Part shown: piece by piece, positions 50,900 through 60,015 of the stretch | Numbering within the stretch: position 1 is the stretch's first letter | How the letters are laid out: every line of letters begins with the position of its first letter | Source: K189A clade bacterium | Lineage (GTDB): Bacteria; Pseudomonadota; Gammaproteobacteria; Pseudomonadales; Azotimanducaceae | DNA length: 64,000 nt | Direction: 5' to 3' | Assembly: GCA_902613475.1 (NCBI GenBank) | Contig: CACMHG010000001.1 | Location: 1-64,000 of the forward strand | Position numbers and translations under genes: made by a program | Notes under the pieces: model-generated | Seen by the model: only the letters and a program-made list of their open reading frames with translations | Told to the model about the DNA's origin: nothing | Database searches by the model: none

Positions 50900-52051
50900 C
50901 TAGTCAGCAGATTCGCGAAGATTCATATAGGCCTGCTCGCTGATCGAGTGATAGCGACGTACGTCTTCAAGATAGGCCATATAGGAGTCATAAATGCGCC
51001 TCGCCAGCGGATCTGCATCGGCAATCTCCGCCACCACTTCTGCCGAGGAGGTACGCAACGCTGCGATCACATCGTCGGGCAGTCGACGCAGCTGCACCCC
51101 GTGCTCGTTAATCAGCGTATCGAGGGCTGCGTTGTTACGGGCGGTAAATTCGCTGAGCATGTCTTCGTTGATGGCCTGAGTAGCCACTTCGATCATGGCT
51201 TGAAGATCAGGCGGCAGTGCCTCCCAAGCATCTTTGTTGACGAAGGCTTCCAGCGTTGGGCCAGGTTCATGCCAGCCCGGGTAGTAATAGTACTTGGCCG
51301 CGGTATGCAAAGAGAACGCTAGGTCATTGTATGGGCCTACCCACTCGGTGGCGTCAATCACGCCAGTTTGCAGTGCCGTGAAAATCTCCCCGCCGGGCAG
51401 TATCACTGGTACACCACCAGCCCGTGAAAGCACCTCGCCGCCAATGCCCGGAATGCGCATCTTCAAACCCTGCAGGTCATCGATAGAGTTGATTTCCTTA
51501 TTGAACCAGCCAGCCATTTGCACGCCGGAGTTCCCCGCGGCAAAGGGGACAAGATTGAACTTGCCGTAAAGCTCTTGCCAAAGCTCCAGCCCACCGCCAT
51601 AGCGCAGCCAGCCGTTCATCTCCTGGGCATTCATGCCAAAGGGTACGGTGGCGAACATGGCTGCGGCTGGATTCTTACCACGCCAGTAGTAGGCGGCCCC
51701 ATGGCCCATTTGCGCCGTACCCTGAGATACCGCATCAAACACCTCCAGCGCGCCCACCAATTCGCCGGCGCCATAAACTTTGATGTCGAGCCGGCCGTTG
51801 CTCATGATGCGCAAACGCTCGGCCAATCGCTCGGGTGCAGCGCCGAGTCCGGGCAGATTTTTTGGCCAGGTGGTAATCATCTTCCACTGATAAACCTTGG
51901 TGTTGGCACCTGGTGTATTGGTAACAGCAGATTCCTCGACCGGAGCGCAGGCCGCCAATCCCAGCAATACTCCCATAGCGAGACCCAGTGCCTTCGCCCA
52001 GTGTTGCCAGCGCGCGCGCTGCCTTAGCGATTGCTGCATGTTCATGTTCAT
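50900..52051 (-). CDS. dctP: TRAP transporter solute-binding lipoprotein (DctP family)
   Basis: The 383-residue protein has a lipoprotein signal with lipobox LAAC (Cys35) and a mature part KMITTWPKNLPGLGAAPERLAERL, MGHGAAYYWRGKNPAAAMFATVPFGMNAQEMNGW and GVIDATEWVGPYNDL, the last containing the Trp/Glu pair that holds substrate in TakP-like proteins. It resembles the mannitol/chloroaromatic/2-oxoacid group (FcbT1/TakP). Two in-frame ATGs (52051 and 52045) share a GGGGA; the difference is two residues. It is separated from dctQM by the oppositely directed hydratase gene. Confidence 0.88.
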   Translation of the reverse strand: MNMNMQQSLRQRARWQHWAKALGLAMGVLLGLAACAPVEESAVTNTPGANTKVYQWKMITTWPKNLPGLGAAPERLAERLRIMSNGRLDIKVYGAGELVGALEVFDAVSQGTAQMGHGAAYYWRGKNPAAAMFATVPFGMNAQEMNGWLRYGGGLELWQELYGKFNLVPFAAGNSGVQMAGWFNKEINSIDDLQGLKMRIPGIGGEVLSRAGGVPVILPGGEIFTALQTGVIDATEWVGPYNDLAFSLHTAAKYYYYPGWHEPGPTLEAFVNKDAWEALPPDLQAMIEVATQAINEDMLSEFTARNNAALDTLINEHGVQLRRLPDDVIAALRTSSAEVVAEIADADPLARRIYDSYMAYLEDVRRYHSISEQAYMNLRESAD

Positions 52052-52064
52052 TTCCCCAGTCCTC

Positions 52065-54254
52065 TTAATCCATAACCTGCAGATTGGCATAGCCAACCAT
52101 GAGCCACTTTGATCCTTCGGCAAAATTCACCTGTACCTTGGCGCGCTCGCCGCTGCCTTCAAACTGCAGCACCACGCCCTCGCCATACTTGCCGTGCATT
52201 ACGCGCTGCCCCATACGCATGCCATTAGCCTCTTCCTCAAAACTCCCTCTGCCGGTGCTGGCATAACCGCTGCCGAATAGACTCTGGGTGCTGGCTTTCA
52301 TTCGCACCTCGGACAGCAGCTCCTGCGGTATTTCCAGCAAAAAGCGGCTAGGACGATTGTAGCTGTCTTGACCATGCAGGCGCCGGCTTTCAGCATAAGT
52401 TAGGTACAGCTCCTGCATGGCTCGAGTAATGCCGACGTAGGCGAGCCGCCGTTCTTCCTCAAGACGACCCGGCTCCTCCACTGACATACGGTGAGGAAAT
52501 AGCCCCTCTTCCATGCCCCCTAGGAACACCAGCGGAAATTCCAGCCCCTTGGCCGAATGCAGGGTCATCATTTGTACGCTGGGGCCTTGAGCACTTTGGC
52601 GATCACCCGCATCCAGGCTCATTTGATCCAAAAACTCCTGCAGCACGCTGACTTCCGCCCGGTCGCTGTCTTCAAAGGGAAAGACCAAGTCACCGCTAAA
52701 CTGACGGCAGGCAGAAACCAATTCCTGCAGGTTTTCTTTCCGCGCCAGCCCGCGCTCACCGCGCTCCTGGCCATGGAATTCCATTAATCCGCTGGCGTCG
52801 ATGACATGCTCTGCCAGTTCATCCAGGCGCATAGGCGCAACGGCGTCGGCCAGCTGATCAATCAGCACAATGAATGTACCCACGGCGCCATTGACCCGCG
52901 CAGTAAACGCGCCTGCGGCGATACCGGTTTTTGCGGCTTGCCAAAGTGAGGTTTGATTAGCTCTTGCAAGCTGACGAATACCTTCCAGAGTTTTATCACC
53001 AATGCCCCGGGTAGGGGTATTGACCACCCGCTCAAAGGCCGGATCCGAGTGCCGATCCTCCATAAGACGCATATAGGCTAGGGCGTTTTTAATTTCAGCT
53101 CGCTCGAAAAAACGCTGCCCTCCATAGATCTGATAGGGGATGTTAAGACGCAGAAGGGCCTCTTCCAGCACCCGGGATTGAGCGTTGGAGCGGTATAGAA
53201 TGGCAGCTTCATCTGGGCTACCACCGTCCTCTACCCACTGCTGAATACGCTCGGCAATGAACCGCGCTTCGTCTAGGTCGTTAAATCCGGCGTAGACCTT
53301 AAGCAGCTCACCCTTATCGCCATCAGACCAAAGCTCCTTACCTAGCCGATTGGTGTTGCGCTGAATCAGGCCGTTAGCAGCTTCGAGAATGGTTTGCGTA
53401 GAACGGTAATTTTGCTCCAGCCGCACCGTGGCGACTTCGGCAAAGTCGCTGGTGAACTGATGGATGTTCTCAATCTTGGCCCCACGCCAGCCGTATATCG
53501 ACTGATCGTCGTCCCCCACAGCCATCACCTTCGAGGTTTGGCCTGCGAGCACCCGAAGCCAAGCATATTGAATGGTATTGGTGTCCTGAAATTCGTCCAC
53601 GAGCAGGTGCGTAAAGCGCTGTTGATAGTGACCCAGTAGCTGCGAATCGTTCAGCCACAGCTCATGGGAGCGCAGTAGCAGCTCTGCAAAATCTACCAAG
53701 CCCCCCTGGTCGCAGACCTCCTCATAAGCCTGATAGATTCGCTTATGCGTGATCTGAAAAAGGTCGTCTCCAGACGCCACCTCATGAGCGCGTTTACCCT
53801 CATCTTTTTGACCGTTGATAAACCAGGCCGCCTGCCGCGCGGGCCATTTTTTGTCATCAATGTCTTGGGATTTCATGATGCGTTTGATCAAACGCACTTG
53901 ATCATCACTGTCGATAATCTGAAAGTTTTGCGGCAATTTGGCTTCGGCCCAGTGCATGCGCAACAGCCGGTGCGCCAGTCCATGGAAGGTACCCACCCAC
54001 ATAGAGCGCGCAGAAACATTCAGCAAGGATTCCGTTCGTGCACGAAGTTCAGCCGCAGCTTTGTTGGTGAACGTTACGGCCAAAATGCCGTGTGGGGACA
54101 TACCCTCCACATCGATAAGCCAGGCAATACGGTGCACTAGAACGCGCGTTTTACCGCTGCCGGCACCAGCAACCACTAATGCATTGGAGAGAGGAGCAGA
54201 GACCGCATCGCGCTGAGATTCGTTCAGTCCGTCGAGAATATGCGAGATGTCCAA
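52065..54254 (-). CDS. uvrD: DNA helicase II
   Basis: The 729-residue SF1 helicase acts in nucleotide-excision and mismatch repair. Motif I AGAGSGKTRVLVHR, motif Ia AVTFTNKAAAELR, motif II VDEFQDTN, motif III GDDDQSIYGWRGA, motif V MTLHSAKGLEFPLVFL and motif VI VGITRAMQELYL are all present, and the C-terminal tail with GQRVMHGKYGEGVVLQFEGSG matches UvrD. It lies 14 bases ahead of dctP on the same strand, a probably unrelated pairing. Confidence 0.97.
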   Translation of the reverse strand: MDISHILDGLNESQRDAVSAPLSNALVVAGAGSGKTRVLVHRIAWLIDVEGMSPHGILAVTFTNKAAAELRARTESLLNVSARSMWVGTFHGLAHRLLRMHWAEAKLPQNFQIIDSDDQVRLIKRIMKSQDIDDKKWPARQAAWFINGQKDEGKRAHEVASGDDLFQITHKRIYQAYEEVCDQGGLVDFAELLLRSHELWLNDSQLLGHYQQRFTHLLVDEFQDTNTIQYAWLRVLAGQTSKVMAVGDDDQSIYGWRGAKIENIHQFTSDFAEVATVRLEQNYRSTQTILEAANGLIQRNTNRLGKELWSDGDKGELLKVYAGFNDLDEARFIAERIQQWVEDGGSPDEAAILYRSNAQSRVLEEALLRLNIPYQIYGGQRFFERAEIKNALAYMRLMEDRHSDPAFERVVNTPTRGIGDKTLEGIRQLARANQTSLWQAAKTGIAAGAFTARVNGAVGTFIVLIDQLADAVAPMRLDELAEHVIDASGLMEFHGQERGERGLARKENLQELVSACRQFSGDLVFPFEDSDRAEVSVLQEFLDQMSLDAGDRQSAQGPSVQMMTLHSAKGLEFPLVFLGGMEEGLFPHRMSVEEPGRLEEERRLAYVGITRAMQELYLTYAESRRLHGQDSYNRPSRFLLEIPQELLSEVRMKASTQSLFGSGYASTGRGSFEEEANGMRMGQRVMHGKYGEGVVLQFEGSGERAKVQVNFAEGSKWLMVGYANLQVMD

Positions 54255-54350
54255 AAGCGCCCCAACTGCGTTATGACCGCCTTATCCTACCTTAGCTACA
54301 CCACGGTCGCTTACATCGAAACGCGAAAATACCTGATCCGCTGGTACGGT

Positions 54351-55022
54351 CTAGGCATGGCTGTTGTCTGAGCCTTCGTGTTCTTGCTCACCAGAACCCG
54401 CTTCGTATTCGTCACCGCGCGCCTGAACATCAAAATCTAGAGTGTGCATGGTAATCAGGTGACCAATGCCCTGACCTTGATCGCTCATATGAAGCCTGTT
54501 GAGAATTTCGTCCACAAGACCATGCACCTCGGATCGAAGCTCTGCCAGTTCCTCTCCAGTGGCCGTCAGTGATTGAATGCCCACTCGATAAAATCGCTGA
54601 ACGTAGGATTGTGGCAGCCAAGACTGAACCTCACCGCGAAGACCTCCAATCGGCGCACTGCTCTCAGGGACCGACTCTTTGTTGCGCTGGCGATCAAGCT
54701 GCCCTTGATCAATGACAGACTCGATGTGGCGAGCCAATACAAAGGCGTATCTGCTGCGAAGCTGCTCAATAATCGACGGATGTTTGCCGGGATTTTCCAG
54801 CGCATCCCAAATCGCCTTGCCGCGGAATCCAGAGAGGGATCCGCCCTTGGCCGGCGCTTCCCCCCCTTTGGGTGGGGTGCCGCCCCCAACCTCCTCACCG
54901 TCCGTCCGCTGGCCTTCCAGCCACCTCAGTCGAAGCAGTATGTAGCTCATGACAATAAAGAGGATGATAACCAACACGATCGTTAGCGTTATCAATAAGA
55001 TAGGCACCAAGTTATCGATCAT
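54351..55022 (-). CDS. Uncharacterised membrane-anchored protein
   Basis: This 223-residue protein has one N-terminal membrane helix (about 6-30), a glycine/lysine-rich stretch (GGGTPPKGGEAPAKGGS), then a soluble helical region (RGKAIWDALENPGKHPSIIEQLRSRYAFVLARHIESVI) and an acidic C-terminus ending EGSDNSHA. I recognise no family. It is the last of three envelope genes that follow flhB on the same strand; the gap to its upstream neighbour is 198 bases. The orientation of the soluble part is likely cytoplasmic, given basic residues (RLRWLEGQR) after the helix. Confidence 0.75.
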   Translation of the reverse strand: MIDNLVPILLITLTIVLVIILFIVMSYILLRLRWLEGQRTDGEEVGGGTPPKGGEAPAKGGSLSGFRGKAIWDALENPGKHPSIIEQLRSRYAFVLARHIESVIDQGQLDRQRNKESVPESSAPIGGLRGEVQSWLPQSYVQRFYRVGIQSLTATGEELAELRSEVHGLVDEILNRLHMSDQGQGIGHLITMHTLDFDVQARGDEYEAGSGEQEHEGSDNSHA

Positions 55023-55220
55023 ATCCAGTCCAACCTCTTGCTGTCATAGACGCCTGATGGCGCCTGTAACCGTGTTTCCCTACCGCGCTCTCCGTTTTCC
55101 CTCTCGGCTACATTGTTGTTTTTTATGGAATATCAACCATTAGTTAACGATCAACAAGCCTTTTCGTCCGCACTAAATAACCCGCTCACCGCCGATGTGA
55201 TGCGCCTCGCAAAATCGGTG

Positions 55221-56216
55221 TTACTGAATTGGCACCTCTTGCTTGGCACCCAAAACCTGTTTAGCAACTCGCGCGCGCTCGATGATGTATAGATCGCCAA
55301 CGGTTGCTTCCACCTGTTGCATACTGGAACGCAAGGTAGATAGCTCTCTACGCACACCACGCAGGGCTGAAACCTCGGTAGCTTGGGCATCCACCGCCTT
55401 TTGCAGCCGATTCAGCTCCTGTCCGAGGGTCTTATTTTGATCTTGAAGTTGTTGCAGCTGAGCCGCCAGAGCTTGCTGCGTTTGGGTCAGTGCATTCGCC
55501 GTAGCGCCTGTGACTTCACCGGGCAGTCCGTTGAGCATTTCATTGAGCTCTACCATGGCAATTTCATTCGCTGCCAGCATTTCTCGCTGAAGTAATTGGT
55601 TCGCCAATCCCTCATCAAGACGCATTTCAAGGGCGCTAAAAGTTTCAATACCTCGTGTCATTTGCAGCGTTCGCTTCGCCACGGCGCCTAACATTGAATC
55701 GATTTCGCCCACTTTTGACGACAACTGGGCAGCCATCAATACGTAAAAGAGTACCGCCGCCAACAGCGCAACACACAGGCCGCCAACCGAGTACATGGTA
55801 AACTGTCGTGACTTGCGCAGCTGCTCTGCGATGTCTTCGATCATTGGATGAGCGGTGGATATACGCACCCGCTCGCCGCCCACGCTAATTTGCAAGTTGG
55901 GCTCGTCTTCATCAGTTGCGGGTTCCGGCTCGGCACCCCTTGCCTGTGGCGCCGCCATCAGCTGTTCAACCATTGGCAAAGCATCCTCGGAATCCGGGCT
56001 ACCAACCTTGACCAGGGCCGATGGCGAGCTGGCATCCGCAAGCACATCCTCTATTTCTGCGGCACGCTCCTGGACGTTTTTCGTGATGGCTTCAACAGCC
56101 TCCTGAGTACCTTCGACTAAATCACCCGCATCACCAGACGCCGCAGCAGCATCCATTGCCTGGGACTGTGGTTGATCAGCGACGTCTTCATTTGTCGGTT
56201 TTTCTTCGTCTGCCAT
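55221..56216 (-). CDS. Uncharacterised single-pass coiled-coil protein
   Basis: The 331-residue protein has a long acidic cytoplasmic part (1-140, rich in Asp, Glu, Ala and Pro), one membrane helix (about 143-164), then a periplasmic region with a coiled coil (about 243-308: ALTQTQQALAAQLQQLQDQN and following heptads). The ATG at 56216 has GGAG six bases before; a TTG at 56228 is less likely. No family is recognised. It lies between a SPOR-domain gene and another membrane-anchored gene, downstream of flhB. Such topology suits a scaffold or stator-like partner, but that is inference. Confidence 0.75.
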   Translation of the reverse strand: MADEEKPTNEDVADQPQSQAMDAAAASGDAGDLVEGTQEAVEAITKNVQERAAEIEDVLADASSPSALVKVGSPDSEDALPMVEQLMAAPQARGAEPEPATDEDEPNLQISVGGERVRISTAHPMIEDIAEQLRKSRQFTMYSVGGLCVALLAAVLFYVLMAAQLSSKVGEIDSMLGAVAKRTLQMTRGIETFSALEMRLDEGLANQLLQREMLAANEIAMVELNEMLNGLPGEVTGATANALTQTQQALAAQLQQLQDQNKTLGQELNRLQKAVDAQATEVSALRGVRRELSTLRSSMQQVEATVGDLYIIERARVAKQVLGAKQEVPIQ

Positions 56217-56249
56217 GTTTTTCTCCAAATATCGCTTGGGTTGGCTTTA

Positions 56250-57758
56250 CTAAATTTGCCCGCGCCCGCGCAGCATCCCGCCGTCAACAAAGTAAGGCTG
56301 AGCGGTGATACCAAATTGTGTCAGGTAATCAAGGGCTTGATCTCGATTCACAAAGGGTCCACTCACTGTGACAAATCGCTCACCCTTAGCCGCCACTTTA
56401 ACGCCTGGCAGCTCGTTGTTGTTGTTGCGCCAAATAAGCGCACTTTGCGGTAAACGAAAGGATGCGTGCTGTACGTATACCCCAGGCTCGAATGCGATTG
56501 CACCCGCGGGCTCGACAGGAGCAGATCGCGTGGGTATCTGCGTGACATTAGCGCTGGTAATCGGTGCCGCCACCGGGAATAGCGTTTTCAGTCCTTCCTC
56601 GGGATCCATAGCTTGCACCTCAGGAGTCAACTCCGGACCCTGGGTGATTGCGGCCTGATCAACCTGTCCACGCGTGGTAGATGTTGAGGCACCAGTCTCG
56701 GCGGTATCGACTGGTGCATCTTGGGTATCAGTCTTTTCGGGTGTTTGCAGGGGAATATTAATGGCGCTTGCCGACGGGCCTTGAGTGTCTGTTGCCGTCT
56801 CAAACATTGCCATCTGACTGCCCAACCAATCTTCGGCGCTGCTGCTCAAGTTACTGCTGACAGACCCCACCCAGCGGAAAAAGTCTGCGTTCGGGGTGAA
56901 GTACAAGCCCACAATCAGCACACAAGCGATACCAGAACTCGCCAAAATGCGGGTATTGGATACGCCACTAATTGGCGGCTTGGGTGGCTCTACTTTTTGC
57001 GCACTGATCGATGTTGGCTTGGCGCTCTCGGTGCTGACGGGTGCCTGGGCCTGGGGTCGCAAGGGCAAGCCCTGCTCCGCTTTCTGTATGAGATTCGACA
57101 AGCTCGAAGCGACCTGCATATCTGCAAGATTCGCCGCGTCGTCGTATTCGACCGTTACGCCCAGGGAACGTATCAGCTGCTGAACTTGTCCGGCCTCCGG
57201 CCGCCCCTTTACGACTTCTGCCAACGCTTTACATTGAACTTCGTCGGGTGTTTGAAAGACCGCGTGTTGGGCGCGAAGACGTTCCGCAAGCTTTTGCAGG
57301 TGCGGAGAATCGGGCCTAGCCTGGCGGCTGTGCACGATGACGGAAACCCCTGCCGCCTTAAACTGTCTGACCATATTTGCAGCCATTTGCAGCAATTCAG
57401 ACTGCGATGGACCGGGCAGTTCGTAAAGCCATACTTCCCGCGTTTTCACAATGCGCCTAGATTGCAGGGCCGCAATATCCATGGAAGCCAAATGCTCGTT
57501 GAGCCGCTCCAACAATCCGTCGCTGCTTTTTGGCATCTTTCTAATGGAAACCTTCGCGTCGCTAAATCCTGACGCCTGATTAATCTCAGCCAGCAACGTG
57601 CGCGTGTAGTGAGCCAATAGATTTTCATGCCGGGCTGACGCTATGACGACATTACCAGCGTGGGCGAGTGCTGCCTGGCACCGCAGGAGGGTTTGTGCGT
57701 CTTCTTCACTGAAGCACAGGGCGGCATTGATGGTCGGTTCTTCCTTAAGCGGGATCAT
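56250..57758 (-). CDS. SPOR-domain membrane protein with degenerate ATPase-like N-terminus
   Basis: The 502-residue protein has an N-terminal soluble domain (1-230) with alternating strands and helices resembling the ExeA/DamX/MshM AAA domain but without a Walker A loop, one membrane helix (about 271-287), a Thr/Pro-rich linker, and a C-terminal SPOR domain (about 424-489: PGVYVQHASFRLPQSAL...KGERFVTVSGPFVNRDQALDYL). SPOR domains bind denuded glycan strands at septa or poles. The ATG at 57758 has GGAAAG upstream and lies 38 bases after flhB, so it is likely in the flagellar operon. It is DamX-like in layout; the flagellar context is unusual. Confidence 0.8.
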   Translation of the reverse strand: MIPLKEEPTINAALCFSEEDAQTLLRCQAALAHAGNVVIASARHENLLAHYTRTLLAEINQASGFSDAKVSIRKMPKSSDGLLERLNEHLASMDIAALQSRRIVKTREVWLYELPGPSQSELLQMAANMVRQFKAAGVSVIVHSRQARPDSPHLQKLAERLRAQHAVFQTPDEVQCKALAEVVKGRPEAGQVQQLIRSLGVTVEYDDAANLADMQVASSLSNLIQKAEQGLPLRPQAQAPVSTESAKPTSISAQKVEPPKPPISGVSNTRILASSGIACVLIVGLYFTPNADFFRWVGSVSSNLSSSAEDWLGSQMAMFETATDTQGPSASAINIPLQTPEKTDTQDAPVDTAETGASTSTTRGQVDQAAITQGPELTPEVQAMDPEEGLKTLFPVAAPITSANVTQIPTRSAPVEPAGAIAFEPGVYVQHASFRLPQSALIWRNNNNELPGVKVAAKGERFVTVSGPFVNRDQALDYLTQFGITAQPYFVDGGMLRGRGQI

Positions 57759-57796
57759 CGTTTCTTTCCTTCGCGTTCCGTTAATTCGTTCATTGA

Positions 57797-58963
57797 TCAA
57801 GCCGTGGTGTTCGCCGGTTCTGGCTGGCGTCGACCGCTCTCATCGAAAATCAGGTCCTCGGGCACCTGGGGTTTAGGTTTGGCGAGTCGTTGACCACCCG
57901 GGGTCACAGAATTCAGTCCATAGACGTAGGCAATCACTTGGGCCACGGCATGGAATAGACCCGACGGTATGTACATGCCCACATCGCAGGTGAAATACAG
58001 AGCACGAGCCAACAAGGGGGCCTCAAAGATCTCCACGGCGTTGTCGTTAGCACTCTCGCGAATGCGCTTGGCCATGAAGTTTTTGCCCTTGGCCACCACG
58101 CGAGGGGCTTCCTCTTTATCCATTTCGTAGACGAGTGCCACTGCAAAGTGCTGCGGGTTGGTAATCACGACATCTGCACCAGGCACGTCGTCCAGCTGGC
58201 GCTGCTGAGCCATTTCACGCTGCTTGGCACGAATACGCTGTTTGACCTCTGGCTGACCCTCGACTTCTTTCATCTCGTCCTTGATTTCTTGCTTGGTCAT
58301 TTTGAGCTTTTTGATGAACTCGTAACGCTGATACGGCACATCAATCATCGCGATAACAACAAGCGCAACGGTCGCCACCAAGGCACCCAACAAAACGGTT
58401 TCTACGCTCTCAGCAATGGCTAGGTTAATGGGGCTGTTGCCAACTTTTAGGATTGAGTCGAAATTCAGGTAGAGGTAGCCACCACCAATAGAGGCGACCA
58501 AGGAGAACTTTGCTAAGGCTTTGCCAAGCTCTACCAACGCCTTGAGGCCAAAAATTCGGCTCATGCCCTTGATCGGATTCAGCTTGCTGGCTTTTGGCGC
58601 GAAAGCTTTGGCAGAAAACACGAAGCCACCCAATGCAGTGGCTGAACCGATCGCGGCAACAATGGCGAGGGCAAAAACGGGTATAACGGTTATAAAGCTG
58701 TCCATGGTGAGAATCGACAACCGATTCAACGCCAGGTTTTCTTCAAAGGCGTAGTTAGCGGGAATGGTCAGCGCTTCGGTGAACGTATCGACAAAGCGCG
58801 GCCCCATCCAAAAACCACCCAAGTACAGACTCGCAATCACAGTGCAGGTCACTGCCGCTATCGTCATATCCTGTGAACGCAGCACCTGGCCATCTTCCTT
58901 GGCTTTTTCTAGGCGCCGCGCGGTGGGTTCTTCGGTTTTGTCGTCTTGTGATTCTTCAGCCAT
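57797..58963 (-). CDS. flhB: Flagellar export switch protein FlhB
   Basis: The 388-residue protein has four membrane helices (about 33-55, 90-115, 145-165, 185-208) and a cytoplasmic C-terminal domain. FlhB cleaves itself between Asn and Pro in an NPTH motif to switch export from rod/hook to filament proteins. Here the motif at residues 269-272 reads NPQH (in VVITNPQHFAVALVYE), so Asn and Pro are kept and the Thr is replaced by Gln. The rest (KMTKQEIKDEMKEVEGQPEVKQRI, and the GKNFMAKRIRESA region) is typical. It overlaps fliR by one base (TAATG). flhA does not follow, which is atypical. Confidence 0.96.
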   Translation of the reverse strand: MAEESQDDKTEEPTARRLEKAKEDGQVLRSQDMTIAAVTCTVIASLYLGGFWMGPRFVDTFTEALTIPANYAFEENLALNRLSILTMDSFITVIPVFALAIVAAIGSATALGGFVFSAKAFAPKASKLNPIKGMSRIFGLKALVELGKALAKFSLVASIGGGYLYLNFDSILKVGNSPINLAIAESVETVLLGALVATVALVVIAMIDVPYQRYEFIKKLKMTKQEIKDEMKEVEGQPEVKQRIRAKQREMAQQRQLDDVPGADVVITNPQHFAVALVYEMDKEEAPRVVAKGKNFMAKRIRESANDNAVEIFEAPLLARALYFTCDVGMYIPSGLFHAVAQVIAYVYGLNSVTPGGQRLAKPKPQVPEDLIFDESGRRQPEPANTTA

Positions 58964-59733
58964 TACAAGCCCAACATATTTTCATTGAGTGTTTGAAAGG
59001 CCTCAAACCACAGACCCTCCATCTTGCTGATAATGGTCACCATGCTCAGCAGCACCATGCCGAACCCAATGGGAATCAGCGCAGGGAAACCCACGGCAAA
59101 GACGTTAAGACTGGGAGATGCTCGAGAGATAACGCCCAAACAGCCATTGATCATGAGCAGACCCAACATGATGGGCAGGACCATGATGATGGCGCCGATA
59201 AATACTTGAGAGGAAAAGGCGATAAAGCCCGATATTGCCTCGGTGCTGAGCAGCCCGCTGCCCACAGGAATGGCGACAAAGCTCTGCACCAAGATACTGA
59301 TCGCCACGAGGTGACCGCCGAGGCTCAAAAATACTAACAGGCCGATGATCAAGAGAAATTGCGACAGCGTCGGTACGTTACCTAAATTTGGATCCATCAT
59401 GTTCGCCATGCTCAAGCCCATGCTGGAGGACACTGCGTGGCCACTGACGACGATTGCTGCGCTGACAATTTGCAGCGTAAAACCCATCAGGGCGCCAACG
59501 CTTACTTCATTGAAGAGACCGTATATAGCGGAGACGCTGAACGGATCAATCTGAGGGATATCGATAAAGGGATAAATCATCCAGGTCAAAACAAAGCCTG
59601 TGACGATGCGCACGCGCAGGTTAAGGGCGCGCTGGGAAAATATGGGCGCCGTGATCATCAATGCGGTAACACGCACAAATGGCCAGACAAAGGTCTGGAA
59701 CATCTCGACAATTTCAGCAACAAAATATGTCAT
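58963..59733 (-). CDS. fliR: Flagellar export protein FliR
   Basis: The 256-residue inner-membrane protein forms the export gate with FliP and FliQ. It has about six membrane segments, starts FVWPFVRVTALMITAPIFSQRALNLRVRI and contains SSSMGLSMANMMDPNLGNVPTLSQFLLIIGLLVFLSLGGH in type, the family core. It is four bases after fliQ and overlaps flhB by one base. Confidence 0.95.
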   Translation of the reverse strand: MTYFVAEIVEMFQTFVWPFVRVTALMITAPIFSQRALNLRVRIVTGFVLTWMIYPFIDIPQIDPFSVSAIYGLFNEVSVGALMGFTLQIVSAAIVVSGHAVSSSMGLSMANMMDPNLGNVPTLSQFLLIIGLLVFLSLGGHLVAISILVQSFVAIPVGSGLLSTEAISGFIAFSSQVFIGAIIMVLPIMLGLLMINGCLGVISRASPSLNVFAVGFPALIPIGFGMVLLSMVTIISKMEGLWFEAFQTLNENMLGL

Positions 59734-59737
59734 GGCA

Positions 59738-60007
59738 CTACAGGGTTATCGTTCTGACGCGTTCGAAAATGTCGTTGAAGTACTCAGCCAGCACGGCGAT
59801 CTGCCACTCGCCAAAAATGACTAGCGAAAGCACCATAACCGCCAGCTTTGGAATGAAGCTGAGGGTCATTTCTTGTATCGAGGTTGCCGCCTGAATGATG
59901 CCCACAAGCAAACCTGAGATGAGCGCCGCGGCCAATATGGGCGCTGCCACCAAGATGGTTACTTTGAGGGAGTCCAAGGCGATATCCATGACGAGTGAAG
60001 TATCCAT
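59738..60007 (-). CDS. fliQ: Flagellar export protein FliQ
   Basis: The 89-residue protein has two membrane helices (about 15-40 and 52-75) joined by the family segment GLLVGIIQAATSIQEMTLSFIPK. It forms the outer ring of the FliPQR gate. It lies between fliP and fliR with gaps of eight and four bases. Confidence 0.95.
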   Translation of the reverse strand: MDTSLVMDIALDSLKVTILVAAPILAAALISGLLVGIIQAATSIQEMTLSFIPKLAVMVLSLVIFGEWQIAVLAEYFNDIFERVRTITL

Positions 60008-60015
60008 ATCGCCCC

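Noticed and set aside
55125-55289. 54-codon plus-strand frame starting MEYQPLVNDQQAF in the gap between the two unknown genes
   Set aside because: It looks fairly protein-like, but it runs into the 3' end of the gene at 55221, has no Shine-Dalgarno, and is too short to judge.
56721-57572. 283-codon open frame on the plus strand opposite the SPOR-domain gene
   Set aside because: It lies wholly inside a better supported gene on the other strand, has no ribosome site and its translation, rich in Cys, Arg and His, looks like an antisense shadow.
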